This document shows, one piece after another, positions 41,496 to 50,525 of a stretch of DNA of 52,190 bases. Source of the DNA: Paludibacter jiangxiensis (GTDB lineage Bacteria > Bacteroidota > Bacteroidia > Bacteroidales > Paludibacteraceae); contig CAMBSB010000020.1 of NCBI GenBank assembly GCA_945870155.1, forward strand, positions 1-52,190. Direction: 5' to 3'. Made by a program: the position numbers and the translations under genes. Every line of letters starts with the position of its first letter. Positions within the stretch are counted from its first letter, which is position 1. A model generated the notes under the pieces. That model worked only from the letters and a program-made list of their open reading frames with translations, ran no database searches and had not been told where the DNA came from.

Positions 41496-43043
41496 TTACT
41501 CTTGATGTGGTCCTTTCCCAATCTGTTTGACCATTATACGCACTTCAGCAACTAATAGAGCTGTAAATAATATAAAGAACAATGAGAATGTGATTTGAAC
41601 TGACAATGTTGAAATAGAAGATATTGAAGCACTTAATGGCAGTACGTCCTGAATGGCCCATGGTTGACGACCAAATTCGGCTACTAACCAGCCTAGTTGT
41701 GAAGCAACATATCCAAGCGGAATACTTAAAAGTGCTATCCAAAGCAACCATTTGAGTTTTTCGAGTTGTAAGTTATTTTTGAAACTAAGAAATGTGAATA
41801 TACCAAATATAGCAATAAAAAACATTCCTAAAATTACCATTAAATGGAAAGAGTAAAAAACCATATTCACTTTTGGGATTGAGGCTTCAGGTTTATCAAG
41901 ATAACCGTATCCAAAATAATCGTAGTTAGCCATTAAAGTGGCTTTATGACTTGCAGCACTTGCAGTATCTTTTTCAGCAACAGCTTTTTTGTAATTGGTT
42001 AATGATTGTAATGCAATTTTTCCTCGGGCCTGCTTTTCGACAAACGATAATGTTACGCCATTCTTTGATTCGTAACCTCCTTTTATTATGTCGTTAACGC
42101 CTGGTACAAAAGCATCTATGTCTCTATAAGCAAGAAGCGAAAGTGCTTTTGGAAATGCAATTTTAAATGCAAATGGATCTATATTGTCGTTGTAAGTTTT
42201 CTTTTCATTGCTTAAAATCCCGAAAGCAACTAACTCAGCACCTTTTTGACCATCGTACAAACCTTCCATGGCAGCTAGTTTCATAGGTTGATGTTGAGCT
42301 ACGTTGTAAGCTGAGCCATCGCCCGACAAAGCTGTAAGAATAGATGCAGTAAGTCCAAATACGGCAGCAACTTTTATGCTTTTCTTTGCAAAGTCAATGT
42401 CGCGTTTCTTTAATAAAAACCAAGCACTTACACCCAAAACAAATAATGAACCTACAATCCAACTAGACCATACCGAGTGTAAAAATTTATTTACAGCAAA
42501 TGGTGAAAGTATTTCCCAAAAACTTACCATTTCATTCCTAACTGTATCCGGATTAAACTCCATACCTACAGGATGTTGCATCCATGCATTGGCAACCAAA
42601 ATCCAAAATGCAGATATTGTTGCTCCCAAAATAGTTAACCAAGTAGAAACAAGGTGAAATTTTTTGCTAACTTTATTCCAACCAAAAAACATGATAGAAA
42701 TAAAAGTAGCTTCCATGAAAAATGCTAAAATTCCTTCAATTGCTAATGGCGCTCCAAAAATATCGCCTACAAACCAGCTGTAGTTCGACCAGTTTGTTCC
42801 AAATTGAAATTCGAGAATTATTCCCGTAGCAACACCAATAGCAAAATTTACTCCGAAAAGTGTCATCCAAAATTTTGTTGCTTGTTTCCATTTCTCGTCG
42901 CCTGTACGGTAATAAATGGTTTCCATAATTGCTTGAATAACCCCCAAACCTAAGGTGAGTGGTACAAAAATCCAGTGATACATAGCTGTTAGCGTAAATT
43001 GCGCTCTCGACCAGTTGACTAATGATACATCTAATAGTTCCAT
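41496..43043 (-). CDS. cydA: cytochrome bd oxidase subunit I
   Basis: 515 residues, about nine membrane helices. Heme b595 ligand is H23 (LTAMYHWIFVPLTLGLG); the second histidine is in NKFLHSVWSSW. The Met ligand of heme b558 lies in FYSFHLMVILG; the neighbouring residue, Arg in E. coli, is His here. The GRQPW motif is present (VAEFGRQPWAIQDVLP). The quinol loop is of the short type. It oxidises menaquinol and reduces oxygen without pumping. Preceded by a 52-codon DUF4492 gene. Confidence 0.93.
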   Translation of the reverse strand: MELLDVSLVNWSRAQFTLTAMYHWIFVPLTLGLGVIQAIMETIYYRTGDEKWKQATKFWMTLFGVNFAIGVATGIILEFQFGTNWSNYSWFVGDIFGAPLAIEGILAFFMEATFISIMFFGWNKVSKKFHLVSTWLTILGATISAFWILVANAWMQHPVGMEFNPDTVRNEMVSFWEILSPFAVNKFLHSVWSSWIVGSLFVLGVSAWFLLKKRDIDFAKKSIKVAAVFGLTASILTALSGDGSAYNVAQHQPMKLAAMEGLYDGQKGAELVAFGILSNEKKTYNDNIDPFAFKIAFPKALSLLAYRDIDAFVPGVNDIIKGGYESKNGVTLSFVEKQARGKIALQSLTNYKKAVAEKDTASAASHKATLMANYDYFGYGYLDKPEASIPKVNMVFYSFHLMVILGMFFIAIFGIFTFLSFKNNLQLEKLKWLLWIALLSIPLGYVASQLGWLVAEFGRQPWAIQDVLPLSASISSISTLSVQITFSLFFILFTALLVAEVRIMVKQIGKGPHQE

Positions 43044-43122
43044 AAAATTTAATTCAGAATTTAAAGTTAATTAATTCAATTTATTTATTAATTATTTACT
43101 TACTTGATTGGCTTTTTTCCTC

Positions 43123-43281
43123 TTAGTACTTAAAATTTGTATTGAGGAAGTTGGGAAAGAAAAATACCTTAAGAATGGCAAACATGATGAAGAGTTTTAT
43201 CAATGCAATAGCCCAAATAGTTTTACCTACTGTCATATTTTTTAATCCATCGCGGTAATAAACGTACGATTTTTTAAACAT
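43123..43281 (-). CDS. DUF4492 small membrane protein (CydX-like partner)
   Basis: 52 residues: MFKKSYVYYRDGLKNMTVGK, then one hydrophobic helix IWAIALIKLFIMFAILKVFFF, then PNFLNTNFKY and stop. DUF4492 genes commonly precede cydA in Bacteroidota; the protein plausibly acts like CydX/CydS. The reading was made directly on the minus strand (ATG at 43279-43281, TAA at 43123-43125). It is 79 bp upstream of cydA and 40 bp after a promoter box. Confidence 0.85.
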   Translation of the reverse strand: MFKKSYVYYRDGLKNMTVGKTIWAIALIKLFIMFAILKVFFFPNFLNTNFKY

Positions 43282-43320
43282 AAAACTTGTGATTTATTCG
43301 TTAATTAGCGTATTTAAAAA

Positions 43321-43353
43321 CAAAGATAATAAATTAATTTGATATGTTTTCAA
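43321..43353 (-). promoter_or_regulatory. promoter of the DUF4492-cydAB unit
   Basis: Minus-strand TTG (43353-43351), 22-nt spacer, TATCTTTG (43328-43321), 40 bp upstream of the DUF4492 ATG. The spacer is slightly long. Confidence 0.5.
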
Positions 43354-43656
43354 TTTTGAATTCATTTTTTAGTTTTGAACAATAAAAAACTTAAAATGAG
43401 ATGAATTTTTTATTTTAAATTAAATAACACAAAAAGTAATAAGATGCTTACTGTCATAAATTTACTTTCGATGTTTATTATCTATCAATTATTATTTATT
43501 TAAAAATTATTTTTAACAGTCAATATATGCGACTAATATACATTCAAATAAGCACTTTTGTTTATTTATAAAAATAACAAGATATTATAAATGCTGCAAA
43601 TTTAAAATTATTTATGTGTTTAACATCAAAATAATGCTAAAAAACAGTATAATTAT

Positions 43657-43686
43657 TTTGTCTCGGATACTAAATAATTATATTTG
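43657..43686 (+). promoter_or_regulatory. promoter of the copper triad
   Basis: TTTG (43657-43660), 18-nt spacer, TATATTTG (43679-43686), 17 bp before the ATG. Confidence 0.6.
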
Positions 43687-43702
43687 TATGTAATTTCTGA
43701 AT

Positions 43703-44173
43703 ATGAAGAAGTATTTATCCAATATTGCAGCACTTATTTTAGCAACTTTTTTCTTTTTTAGCGGTTCAGGATTGAATATCGTTAAGTATTGTTGCGATAT
43801 TTGTTCTGAGCATGGAATTCAAGAAGTTGCAGCAAATTCGTGCAGTTCTTTTCATCATGACGAAAGCCAATGTTGCGAAACAAACCCTAATCATGCTGAT
43901 GATTCACACGATGATATGGCATGTTCAAATACTTCACAACAACCAAAAGGTTGCCATATTTTACGATTGAATGTAGAAACTCCTACGATTGTTACTTTTA
44001 ATCAGCTAAAAGTATACGATACAAATTTTCATGTGCTTTTTTTAAATGTACTTTTTTCGAAAATTACATTAATAGATAATTGCACGGTACATTACAATTT
44101 TCACTCACCGCCAAATTTCACTCTTCATACCGGACGTGAAATTCTATCAAACAAATCTGTTCTAATTATTTGA
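43703..44173 (+). CDS. secreted His/Cys-rich protein, HYC_CC_PP type
   Basis: 156 residues. A signal peptide or N-terminal anchor (MKKYLSNIAALILATFFFFSG) precedes a Cys/His-rich part: VKYCCDIC, SFHHDESQCCE, HADDSHDDMACS and GCHILRL, and a C-terminal SPPNFTLHTGR. The pattern fits the HYC_CC_PP family, found next to TonB receptors and HMA proteins. The many thiols and imidazoles suggest binding of a soft metal such as copper. It begins a three-gene + strand unit. Confidence 0.75.
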   Translation: MKKYLSNIAALILATFFFFSGSGLNIVKYCCDICSEHGIQEVAANSCSSFHHDESQCCETNPNHADDSHDDMACSNTSQQPKGCHILRLNVETPTIVTFNQLKVYDTNFHVLFLNVLFSKITLIDNCTVHYNFHSPPNFTLHTGREILSNKSVLII

Positions 44174-44257
44174 ATACAAATAATTTAATTATTTTATCCG
44201 ATTAAATTTTATTTTAATTGGCTAAGTTTTTATATTATTTATTCAAATAAAAATAAA

Positions 44258-46423
44258 ATGAGAATCATACAAGTTTTATGTATGTTGCTCACTTGCCATT
44301 TATTAACTGCTTCAATTAAAGGAAAAGTTATGAATGTGAAAGGTGAGCCCATATCAAGTGCCAATGTATATTGGCAAAACACATCAGTTGGGACTATAAC
44401 CAACGAATTGGGTGAATTTTCAATTTCAGATTCAGAAACAGCGAACAAATTGATAATTAGCAATGTATCGTACATTCCAGATACAATTACTGTTTCAAAT
44501 AAAGCTGTAAACCTAAATATTGTACTAAACGACCGCATTCAATTGTCCGAAGTTTCGGTTTTAGGAATAAATACAGGTACAATCAAGTTGAAATCGGCTG
44601 TTTTTAACACCGAAAAAATAACAGCTGCTGAGCTTTGTAAGGCAGCCTGTTGTAATTTGTCCGAAAGTTTCGAAACAAATCCATCGGTGGACGTATCATA
44701 CAGCGATGCTGCAACCGGAGCTAAACAGATAAAATTATTAGGTTTACCGGGTACTTATGTTCAAATGCTAACAGAGAATATTCCCAATTTACGTGGTATT
44801 TCGGCACCTTATGGAATGGGGTTCATCCCCGGCCCATGGATGGAAAGCATTCAGGTATCGAAAGGTACAGCTTCAGTAGTAAATGGTTATGAGGCTGTTA
44901 CAGGTCAAATAAATGTTGAATTCAAAAAACCACCAACAAGTGAAAAGTTGGCCTTGAATGTTTTTGCGAGCGATGCCGGAAGGATTGAATCAAATTTAAA
45001 TGCTTCGGTGAAATTGAATGAAAAATTATCAACCGGTATTTTTTTACATGCCAGCGATGAACTTTTTTCTTTCGATATAAACAAGGATGGATTTATGGAT
45101 ATGCCAATGGTTAAACAATACAATATTATTAATCGTTGGTATTATAAAACAGACAATTTTATATCGCAACTTTTTGTTAGAGCATTAACAGAAACAAGAC
45201 ACGGTGGACAATTATCGGGATTGTATAAAATTGGAATCGAATCAGATAGATTAGAATTCTTTCTAAAGAATGGATATATTATTAACCAAGAAAGTGGAAC
45301 TAGTGTTGCACTGATAATTAGTGGTTCTAATCATAATCAATTGTCGGAATATGGTTTAAAGTCATATTCGGGAAAACAAAACAGCTTGTTTTCAAATTTA
45401 ATTTTCCAAACTCAATGGACACATGCTCATAAGCTTACTGCCGGTATTAATGCAAATTTTGATCAATTTAATGAATTAATGCCTGTAATTTCGGTAAATC
45501 CGTTTCTGAAAAAAGAATTTGCAAGTGGTATTTATGGTGAATATACTTATGAATTTGCAGAAAAATTTATGGCCATGGGCGGAATAAGAATTGATTACAA
45601 CAATCTGTACGGAACATTATTGACACCTCGCATGCACCTAAAATACAGTTTGTCAGAACATTTACTTTTCCGTTTATCAGCAGGTAAAGGATATCGATCG
45701 CCGAATGTAATGGCCGAAAATAATTTTCTGCTTGCAGGAAATCGAATATTATCAATTGCTCCTGATTTAAAAATTGAAAAAGCATGGAATTATGGAATTA
45801 GTGCAATAGCTGATGTAGATGTTGCTGATAAAGAAATTATAGTTACGGGCGAATGGTACTATACCAACTTTGACCAACAAGTGGTGTCTGATATGGATAG
45901 TAACCCTCATAAGGTTGCATTTTCGAATCTTAATGGCATATCTTACTCGCATAGTGCTCAAATTGAGGCAAGTAGTGAATTATTTGCAGGTTTTAATTTG
46001 AATGTGGCTCATCGAGTAAATATTGTAAAAACCACCATTGGTGGAGTTTTACGCGATAAGCCCCTGACAAACAAATCGAAAAGTTTGGTAACAATATCCT
46101 ATCAAACCCCGCTTAAAAAATGGCAATTTGATTATACAGCACAGTTTAACGGTGGTGGTCGAATGCCCGACCCTGATTTAAACAATCCTTTGTGGGAAAC
46201 AACATTTGCTCCTTACACTATTATGAATGGACAAATTACAAAGTATTTCAAAACCTGGTCAGTGTATTTAGGTGCCGAAAATCTGACAAATTTTATTCAA
46301 CAAAACCCAATCATTGATGTAGAAAACACTGAAAGTCCCAATTTTGATGCGTCCATGATATGGGGTCCATTACATGGACGAAAAATATACCTGGGATTTC
46401 GTTGGGCAATAAATAGAGATTAA
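44258..46423 (+). CDS. TonB-dependent receptor, probable copper-related uptake
   Basis: 721 residues. Signal peptide (1-18), carboxypeptidase-regulatory-like domain (about 20-95; IKGKVMNVKGEPISSANVYW), plug domain (about 110-230) and 22-strand barrel ending LGFRWAINRD. The plug begins with an unusual Cys cluster, TAAELCKAACCNLSESFETNP. Substrate uptake across the outer membrane is powered by TonB. The flanking His/Cys-rich and HMA proteins point to copper or another soft metal; direct evidence of substrate is absent. Confidence 0.88.
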   Translation: MRIIQVLCMLLTCHLLTASIKGKVMNVKGEPISSANVYWQNTSVGTITNELGEFSISDSETANKLIISNVSYIPDTITVSNKAVNLNIVLNDRIQLSEVSVLGINTGTIKLKSAVFNTEKITAAELCKAACCNLSESFETNPSVDVSYSDAATGAKQIKLLGLPGTYVQMLTENIPNLRGISAPYGMGFIPGPWMESIQVSKGTASVVNGYEAVTGQINVEFKKPPTSEKLALNVFASDAGRIESNLNASVKLNEKLSTGIFLHASDELFSFDINKDGFMDMPMVKQYNIINRWYYKTDNFISQLFVRALTETRHGGQLSGLYKIGIESDRLEFFLKNGYIINQESGTSVALIISGSNHNQLSEYGLKSYSGKQNSLFSNLIFQTQWTHAHKLTAGINANFDQFNELMPVISVNPFLKKEFASGIYGEYTYEFAEKFMAMGGIRIDYNNLYGTLLTPRMHLKYSLSEHLLFRLSAGKGYRSPNVMAENNFLLAGNRILSIAPDLKIEKAWNYGISAIADVDVADKEIIVTGEWYYTNFDQQVVSDMDSNPHKVAFSNLNGISYSHSAQIEASSELFAGFNLNVAHRVNIVKTTIGGVLRDKPLTNKSKSLVTISYQTPLKKWQFDYTAQFNGGGRMPDPDLNNPLWETTFAPYTIMNGQITKYFKTWSVYLGAENLTNFIQQNPIIDVENTESPNFDASMIWGPLHGRKIYLGFRWAINRD

Positions 46424-46452
46424 TCATAATTTTCAAAATACAAATTAACAAT

Positions 46453-46752
46453 ATGAACACAATAAAATTCTCAATTGCTGCTATTTTATTATTTAGCAGC
46501 ACATTAACTTTTGCTAAAATTAAAAATGATAATGATACGATTGTGTGCTTTAAAGTTTCAATGGACTGTATGTCCTGTAAACAAAAAATTGAAAAAAATA
46601 TTGCATACGAAAAAGGAGTAAAAGCTTTGGATGTGAACTTATCGGACAAAACAGTTAAAGTGAAGTATAACAAGTTGAAGAACAGTCCTGAAATGCTTAA
46701 ACATGCAATAGAAAAGTTAAAATATGAGGTGAAAATTATTACTGAAATTTAG
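46453..46752 (+). CDS. HMA-domain metal-binding protein
   Basis: 99 residues: signal peptide (1-21) plus one heavy-metal-associated domain with C39-x2-C42 (VSMDCMSCKQKIEKNI). It resembles periplasmic copper or mercury carriers. It ends the three-gene unit, 29 bp after the receptor gene, and is followed by a strong terminator. It probably hands over the metal brought in by the receptor, which is inference from context. Confidence 0.88.
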   Translation: MNTIKFSIAAILLFSSTLTFAKIKNDNDTIVCFKVSMDCMSCKQKIEKNIAYEKGVKALDVNLSDKTVKVKYNKLKNSPEMLKHAIEKLKYEVKIITEI

Positions 46753-46767
46753 TAATAAGTAAAAATT

Positions 46768-46800
46768 AAAAGACCGAATGTGTTTGCATTCGGTCTTTTT
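46768..46800 (+). terminator. terminator of the copper triad
   Basis: Arms AAAAGACCGAATG (46768-46780) and CATTCGGTCTTTT (46787-46799), 6-nt loop, followed by T. Confidence 0.88.
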
Positions 46801-46838
46801 ACTAATAAATACTTTATGTACTTACTCAATTCATTGAA

Positions 46839-46874
46839 AGCCCCCCAATTTCCCCACTTAGGCGGTTAGGGGCT
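46839..46874 (-). repeat. degenerate GC-rich palindromic repeat R16
   Basis: Minus strand: GCCCCTAA tract, then CCGCCTAAGTGGGG. It ends 10 bp from the htpG stop. A decayed member of the family. Confidence 0.55.
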
Positions 46875-46883
46875 TAGTATATA

Positions 46884-48938
46884 TTACATCATTTCAACAC
46901 TTCGTTTCACAAATTTAGCCAGCGCTTCACCTTTTAACATATTGTTTGCAAGTAAAGCTAAGTCAATTAATTGACGAATCTGGTTGTTTTCTGAAGCATA
47001 AGATTTATAAATGCTTTTCTTGTCAGTTGTCAACTGGTCAATATTTTTTTGTAATTCATCAATTTCGGCTTTTTCTGAAGTTGGAATTTCTTCATCCTTT
47101 TTGCCTTTATGTGTTTCTTTTATCTGTTCTTGTTTGTTTTTTAGTTCAGATAATTCAGTTTCAATTGGTGCAGTTTTCTGATTACAAGCTGTTTCTTCGT
47201 CCAAAAGTAATTTTTCAATTACCGGGTGCGCAGAATTTACAACTAAATTATAGCTATCAGGCATTTCTCCGTAAAAGCTCATCATTCCACCTTGCAAAGC
47301 AGACATTTCTTTCATGCGTCGCATAAATTCGTTTTGAGTAACAAAAACAGGATTTGAAGTTGCCGATAATTGCTCAAATGTAATAATGAAATTAGTTTTC
47401 TCAACTACAGGTAGTTGTGATTCAAAAACAGCAATAAGTGCTTCTTTCTGATGCTCGCTTAATGTTACTTGTTTAGTATCATCTTTCTGAATAATTTTAT
47501 CAATTACATCACTATCAACACGTACAAATCTGGTTTTTTCGAATTTTTGCTCCAACTGACTTACAACATGTACGTCCAATTGTCCATCCATTATCAATAC
47601 ATCGTAACCTTTATCTTTAGCATGTTGTATATAGCTGTATTGTTCGTCGGCATTGTTGGCATACAAATAAATTAAATCTCCGTTTTTGTCTTTTTGATTT
47701 TCGCCAACGAGAGTTTTATATTCTTCGAATGTAAAGTATTTATTATCAACATTTTTCAATAAAGCGAATTTTTCAGCTCTTTCGTAGAATTTCTCATCAC
47801 TGAGCATTCCATATTGAATAAAAACTTTCAAATTATCCCATTTGTCTTCAAAATTCGGGCGATCATTTTTGAAAATTTCAGCTAATCTATCTGCTACCTT
47901 TTTTGTAATATGACTGGATATTTTTTTTACGTTTGCATCACTTTGTAAGTAACTTCTCGATACATTCAATGGAATATCTGGTGAGTCAATTACACCATGA
48001 AGTAATGTAAGGTATTCAGGAACAATGTTTTCAACATGATCAGTAACATAAACCTGATTGCAATACAATTGAATTTTATTGCGTTGCATATCAATGTTGT
48101 TTTTAATTTTAGGGAAATAAAGAATTCCTGTTAAATTAAAAGGATAATCCACATTTAGATGAATGTGAAAAAGTGGATCTTCGCCCATGGGTTGTAATTC
48201 ATGATAGAAAGCTGTGTAATCTTCTTCTTTCAAATCAGCCGGTTTTCGTGTCCAAGCAGGATTCGTGTTGTTGATTATATTATCCTCTTCTGTTTCAACA
48301 TTTTTGCCATCTTTCCATTCTTTTTTCTTTCCAAAAGCAATTTCTATTGGCAAAAATTTACAATACTTAGTTAATAATTCCTGAATTTTTGAATCTTCAA
48401 GAAAATCTTTGTTATCATCATCAATATGAAGAACAATATCAGTACCTCTAGCAGACTTAATAGTGTCTTCCAAATTATATTGAGGACTACCATCACACGA
48501 CCAGTGTTGAGCTGGAGCTTCTTCTTTGTGCGATTGTGTAAATATTTCAACTTGCTTTGAAACCATAAACGATGAATAAAAACCTAAACCAAAATGTCCT
48601 ATAATGGCTTGAGCATCGTTTTTGTATTTTTCAAGAAATTCCTCAGCACCTGAGAAAGCTATTTGATTGATGTATTTTTCAATTTCTTCAGAAGTCATAC
48701 CAATTCCATGATCCGAAATGGTTAATGTTCCTTTCTTTTTGTCCACACTGATGCGAACTGTTAAGTCGCCAAGTTCGCCTTTATATTCACCAACCGATGC
48801 TAATGTTTTTAATTTTTGAGTTGCATCTACAGCATTTGAAACCAATTCGCGAAGAAAAATTTCGTGATCGCTGTATAAAAATTTTTTGATAACGGGGAAA
48901 ATATTATCACTTGTAACCCCAATGTTTCCTTTTGCCAT
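46884..48938 (-). CDS. htpG: Hsp90-family chaperone HtpG
   Basis: 684 residues. N-terminal ATPase (about 1-215) with the LVSNAVDATQKLK ATP helix, DHGIGMT and IGHFGLGFYSSFMVS lid motifs. The middle domain (about 230-490) includes NVSRSYLQ. The C-terminal dimerisation domain contains a Lys/Glu-rich coiled insertion (about 600-645). Length matches HtpG of other Bacteroidota. It refolds client proteins in the cytosol. I see no heat-shock-type operator or clear -7 box just upstream. Confidence 0.95.
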   Translation of the reverse strand: MAKGNIGVTSDNIFPVIKKFLYSDHEIFLRELVSNAVDATQKLKTLASVGEYKGELGDLTVRISVDKKKGTLTISDHGIGMTSEEIEKYINQIAFSGAEEFLEKYKNDAQAIIGHFGLGFYSSFMVSKQVEIFTQSHKEEAPAQHWSCDGSPQYNLEDTIKSARGTDIVLHIDDDNKDFLEDSKIQELLTKYCKFLPIEIAFGKKKEWKDGKNVETEEDNIINNTNPAWTRKPADLKEEDYTAFYHELQPMGEDPLFHIHLNVDYPFNLTGILYFPKIKNNIDMQRNKIQLYCNQVYVTDHVENIVPEYLTLLHGVIDSPDIPLNVSRSYLQSDANVKKISSHITKKVADRLAEIFKNDRPNFEDKWDNLKVFIQYGMLSDEKFYERAEKFALLKNVDNKYFTFEEYKTLVGENQKDKNGDLIYLYANNADEQYSYIQHAKDKGYDVLIMDGQLDVHVVSQLEQKFEKTRFVRVDSDVIDKIIQKDDTKQVTLSEHQKEALIAVFESQLPVVEKTNFIITFEQLSATSNPVFVTQNEFMRRMKEMSALQGGMMSFYGEMPDSYNLVVNSAHPVIEKLLLDEETACNQKTAPIETELSELKNKQEQIKETHKGKKDEEIPTSEKAEIDELQKNIDQLTTDKKSIYKSYASENNQIRQLIDLALLANNMLKGEALAKFVKRSVEMM

Positions 48939-49326
48939 TGTTAGTTATTTGTTTTATTGGTTAATTTATTATTTAATGACAGATTTATCAATCAAATAAA
49001 ATGCCAACACTTGCAAGCGTGACAATATGTCATAGTTTTAATATTTTATCGAAATAAATTGTATTTTAAACTATGTAAATTCAGCATTTATTATAATAAA
49101 ATTAGCAGAGATTTTGATGCATAGTAATGTTATATGAGAATTTTGATTCAATTTTTAAATTGAAAAACTTGCAAAACAATTATTTTTTATATCTTTGCCT
49201 TTCAAGTTTATGCATTTCTTTTGTGTTTTGTTTATTTTTTAATTGAAATATGAATGCTTAATTGAATGTTATTTAAACAATTAAAAAAAATCAAACAAAT
49301 CCCATTAATTTCAAAAGGTTTAATTT
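48939..49326. other. divergent region htpG / barrel protein
   Basis: AT-rich. It holds one promoter for the + gene at 49169-49197. Nothing else is recognised. Confidence 0.5.
49169..49197 (+). promoter_or_regulatory. promoter of the OmpA-like barrel gene
   Basis: TTG (49169-49171), 18-nt spacer, TATCTTTG (49190-49197). The ATG comes 130 bp later. Confidence 0.5.
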
Positions 49327-50064
49327 ATGAATTTTATCAAAAAGATGATATGCTCAAGATTTGTACTTATATTTGTCTTATCTTTAAGTCAATTTGTAAA
49401 TTCTCAAACATATGACAAGATGTTTGCTTTGTCAGTAGGGCTAATTAAGAATGAATACAATGGTGATTATGGTAGTGACATATTTAATTTTAATAAAAAA
49501 GCTTACTCAGGCATTGCCTTTAATATTAACTATTTTTTAACGTCAAGTGTAAATTTAGGAATTCAAATTAGCAAGGGGACTTTTGGATATTATAAAAGTG
49601 ATATTGATGCCTTTTCATGTGAAAAATTCGATGCCGCATTTATTGCTCAATATAAATTGGCCAATGGAAGGTTTCTTAGCAAAGATTCAAAGTTAAATCC
49701 CTACGTTTCAGTTGGTTTAGGTTTTGCTGATTACGAAAAATCAAATCAAGCCACACCTTGGCCTACATTTATTTCAAATGGGATAGACATAATTCTACCT
49801 ATTGGTGTAGGATTAAAATATCAGTTTTCAGAAGCATTTGCAATTCAATATCAATATGATTACACTTTAACTAGTAGCGATGTACATGATCAGAATAGAA
49901 GTGGAGGGATTGTTAATTGGGTATTTGGTACACCTGCACATCCTGGCATTAAGGCAGGGAATGATGCATTTGGAAAACATATAATAAGTATGATTTTCTG
50001 CTTTTCGAAACCTTGGGATAAAAACAATGATCAAATACTCGATACCTTCCAAAAAATACAATAG
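49327..50064 (+). CDS. OmpA-like beta-barrel protein lacking the C-terminal domain
   Basis: 245 residues. Signal peptide (about 1-26, ending VNSQ), then an eight-strand barrel of OmpA N-terminal type (SSVNLGIQISKGTFGYYKSD; NPYVSVGLGFADYEK; PIGVGLKYQFSEAFAIQYQYDY). It stops with KPWDKNNDQILDTFQKIQ, which looks like the first thrombospondin-3-like calcium repeat that normally links barrel and OmpA domain. No OmpA domain follows in any frame I checked. It is either a shortened paralogue or a gene truncated at the linker. Confidence 0.75.
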   Translation: MNFIKKMICSRFVLIFVLSLSQFVNSQTYDKMFALSVGLIKNEYNGDYGSDIFNFNKKAYSGIAFNINYFLTSSVNLGIQISKGTFGYYKSDIDAFSCEKFDAAFIAQYKLANGRFLSKDSKLNPYVSVGLGFADYEKSNQATPWPTFISNGIDIILPIGVGLKYQFSEAFAIQYQYDYTLTSSDVHDQNRSGGIVNWVFGTPAHPGIKAGNDAFGKHIISMIFCFSKPWDKNNDQILDTFQKIQ

Positions 50065-50525
50065 ATTAAAAGCGCAGAACATTGAAGTATTATATTAATT
50101 ATACAATATAATTTATTTTTTTTGTTGAAAGTAATAATTTTTTGATTGAAATTTTGAACTTTCTTTTATTTTTTTTGTTTTACCTATTCTAAAGGATTAT
50201 TAAATAATTAGATACTTATATTTATATTATTGAAATAATATATTCAATTGTAAGCTTTTATAAGCGTATTTCTAAATGCAAAAGTCAAATAATTATATTT
50301 GGATTATCTAACTGATAATTGCTTACATGACAGATGTGTTAATTATTAAGTGGCATGTTTTTTGAATCTTTTAAAGTTCATTTAAAAAAATATGAAAAGA
50401 TGGATTATTTCAGAAATTATACATCTTTGTAATTAAATACTTAAGAAAAGTTGGCAAAATAAATATCCAATTATAATATAAACAGCAAATAAATTAAAAT
50501 TAACAACCAATTAAAAAAAAGAGTT
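50065..50525. other. intergenic upstream of the OmpA-family gene
   Basis: AT-rich, no gene. CATCTTTG near 50422-50429 is one mismatch from a -7 box, but no -33 box is found. A long leader is likely. Confidence 0.45.

Larger units (their letters stand above)
43282..43702. other. divergent promoter region, cyd unit and copper triad
   Basis: Very AT-rich with one promoter in each direction. No gene and no other clear motif. Confidence 0.55.

Noticed and set aside
39825-43702. FNR-type operators upstream of the two oxidase units
   Set aside because: No TTGAT-N4-ATCAA palindrome was found in either promoter region.
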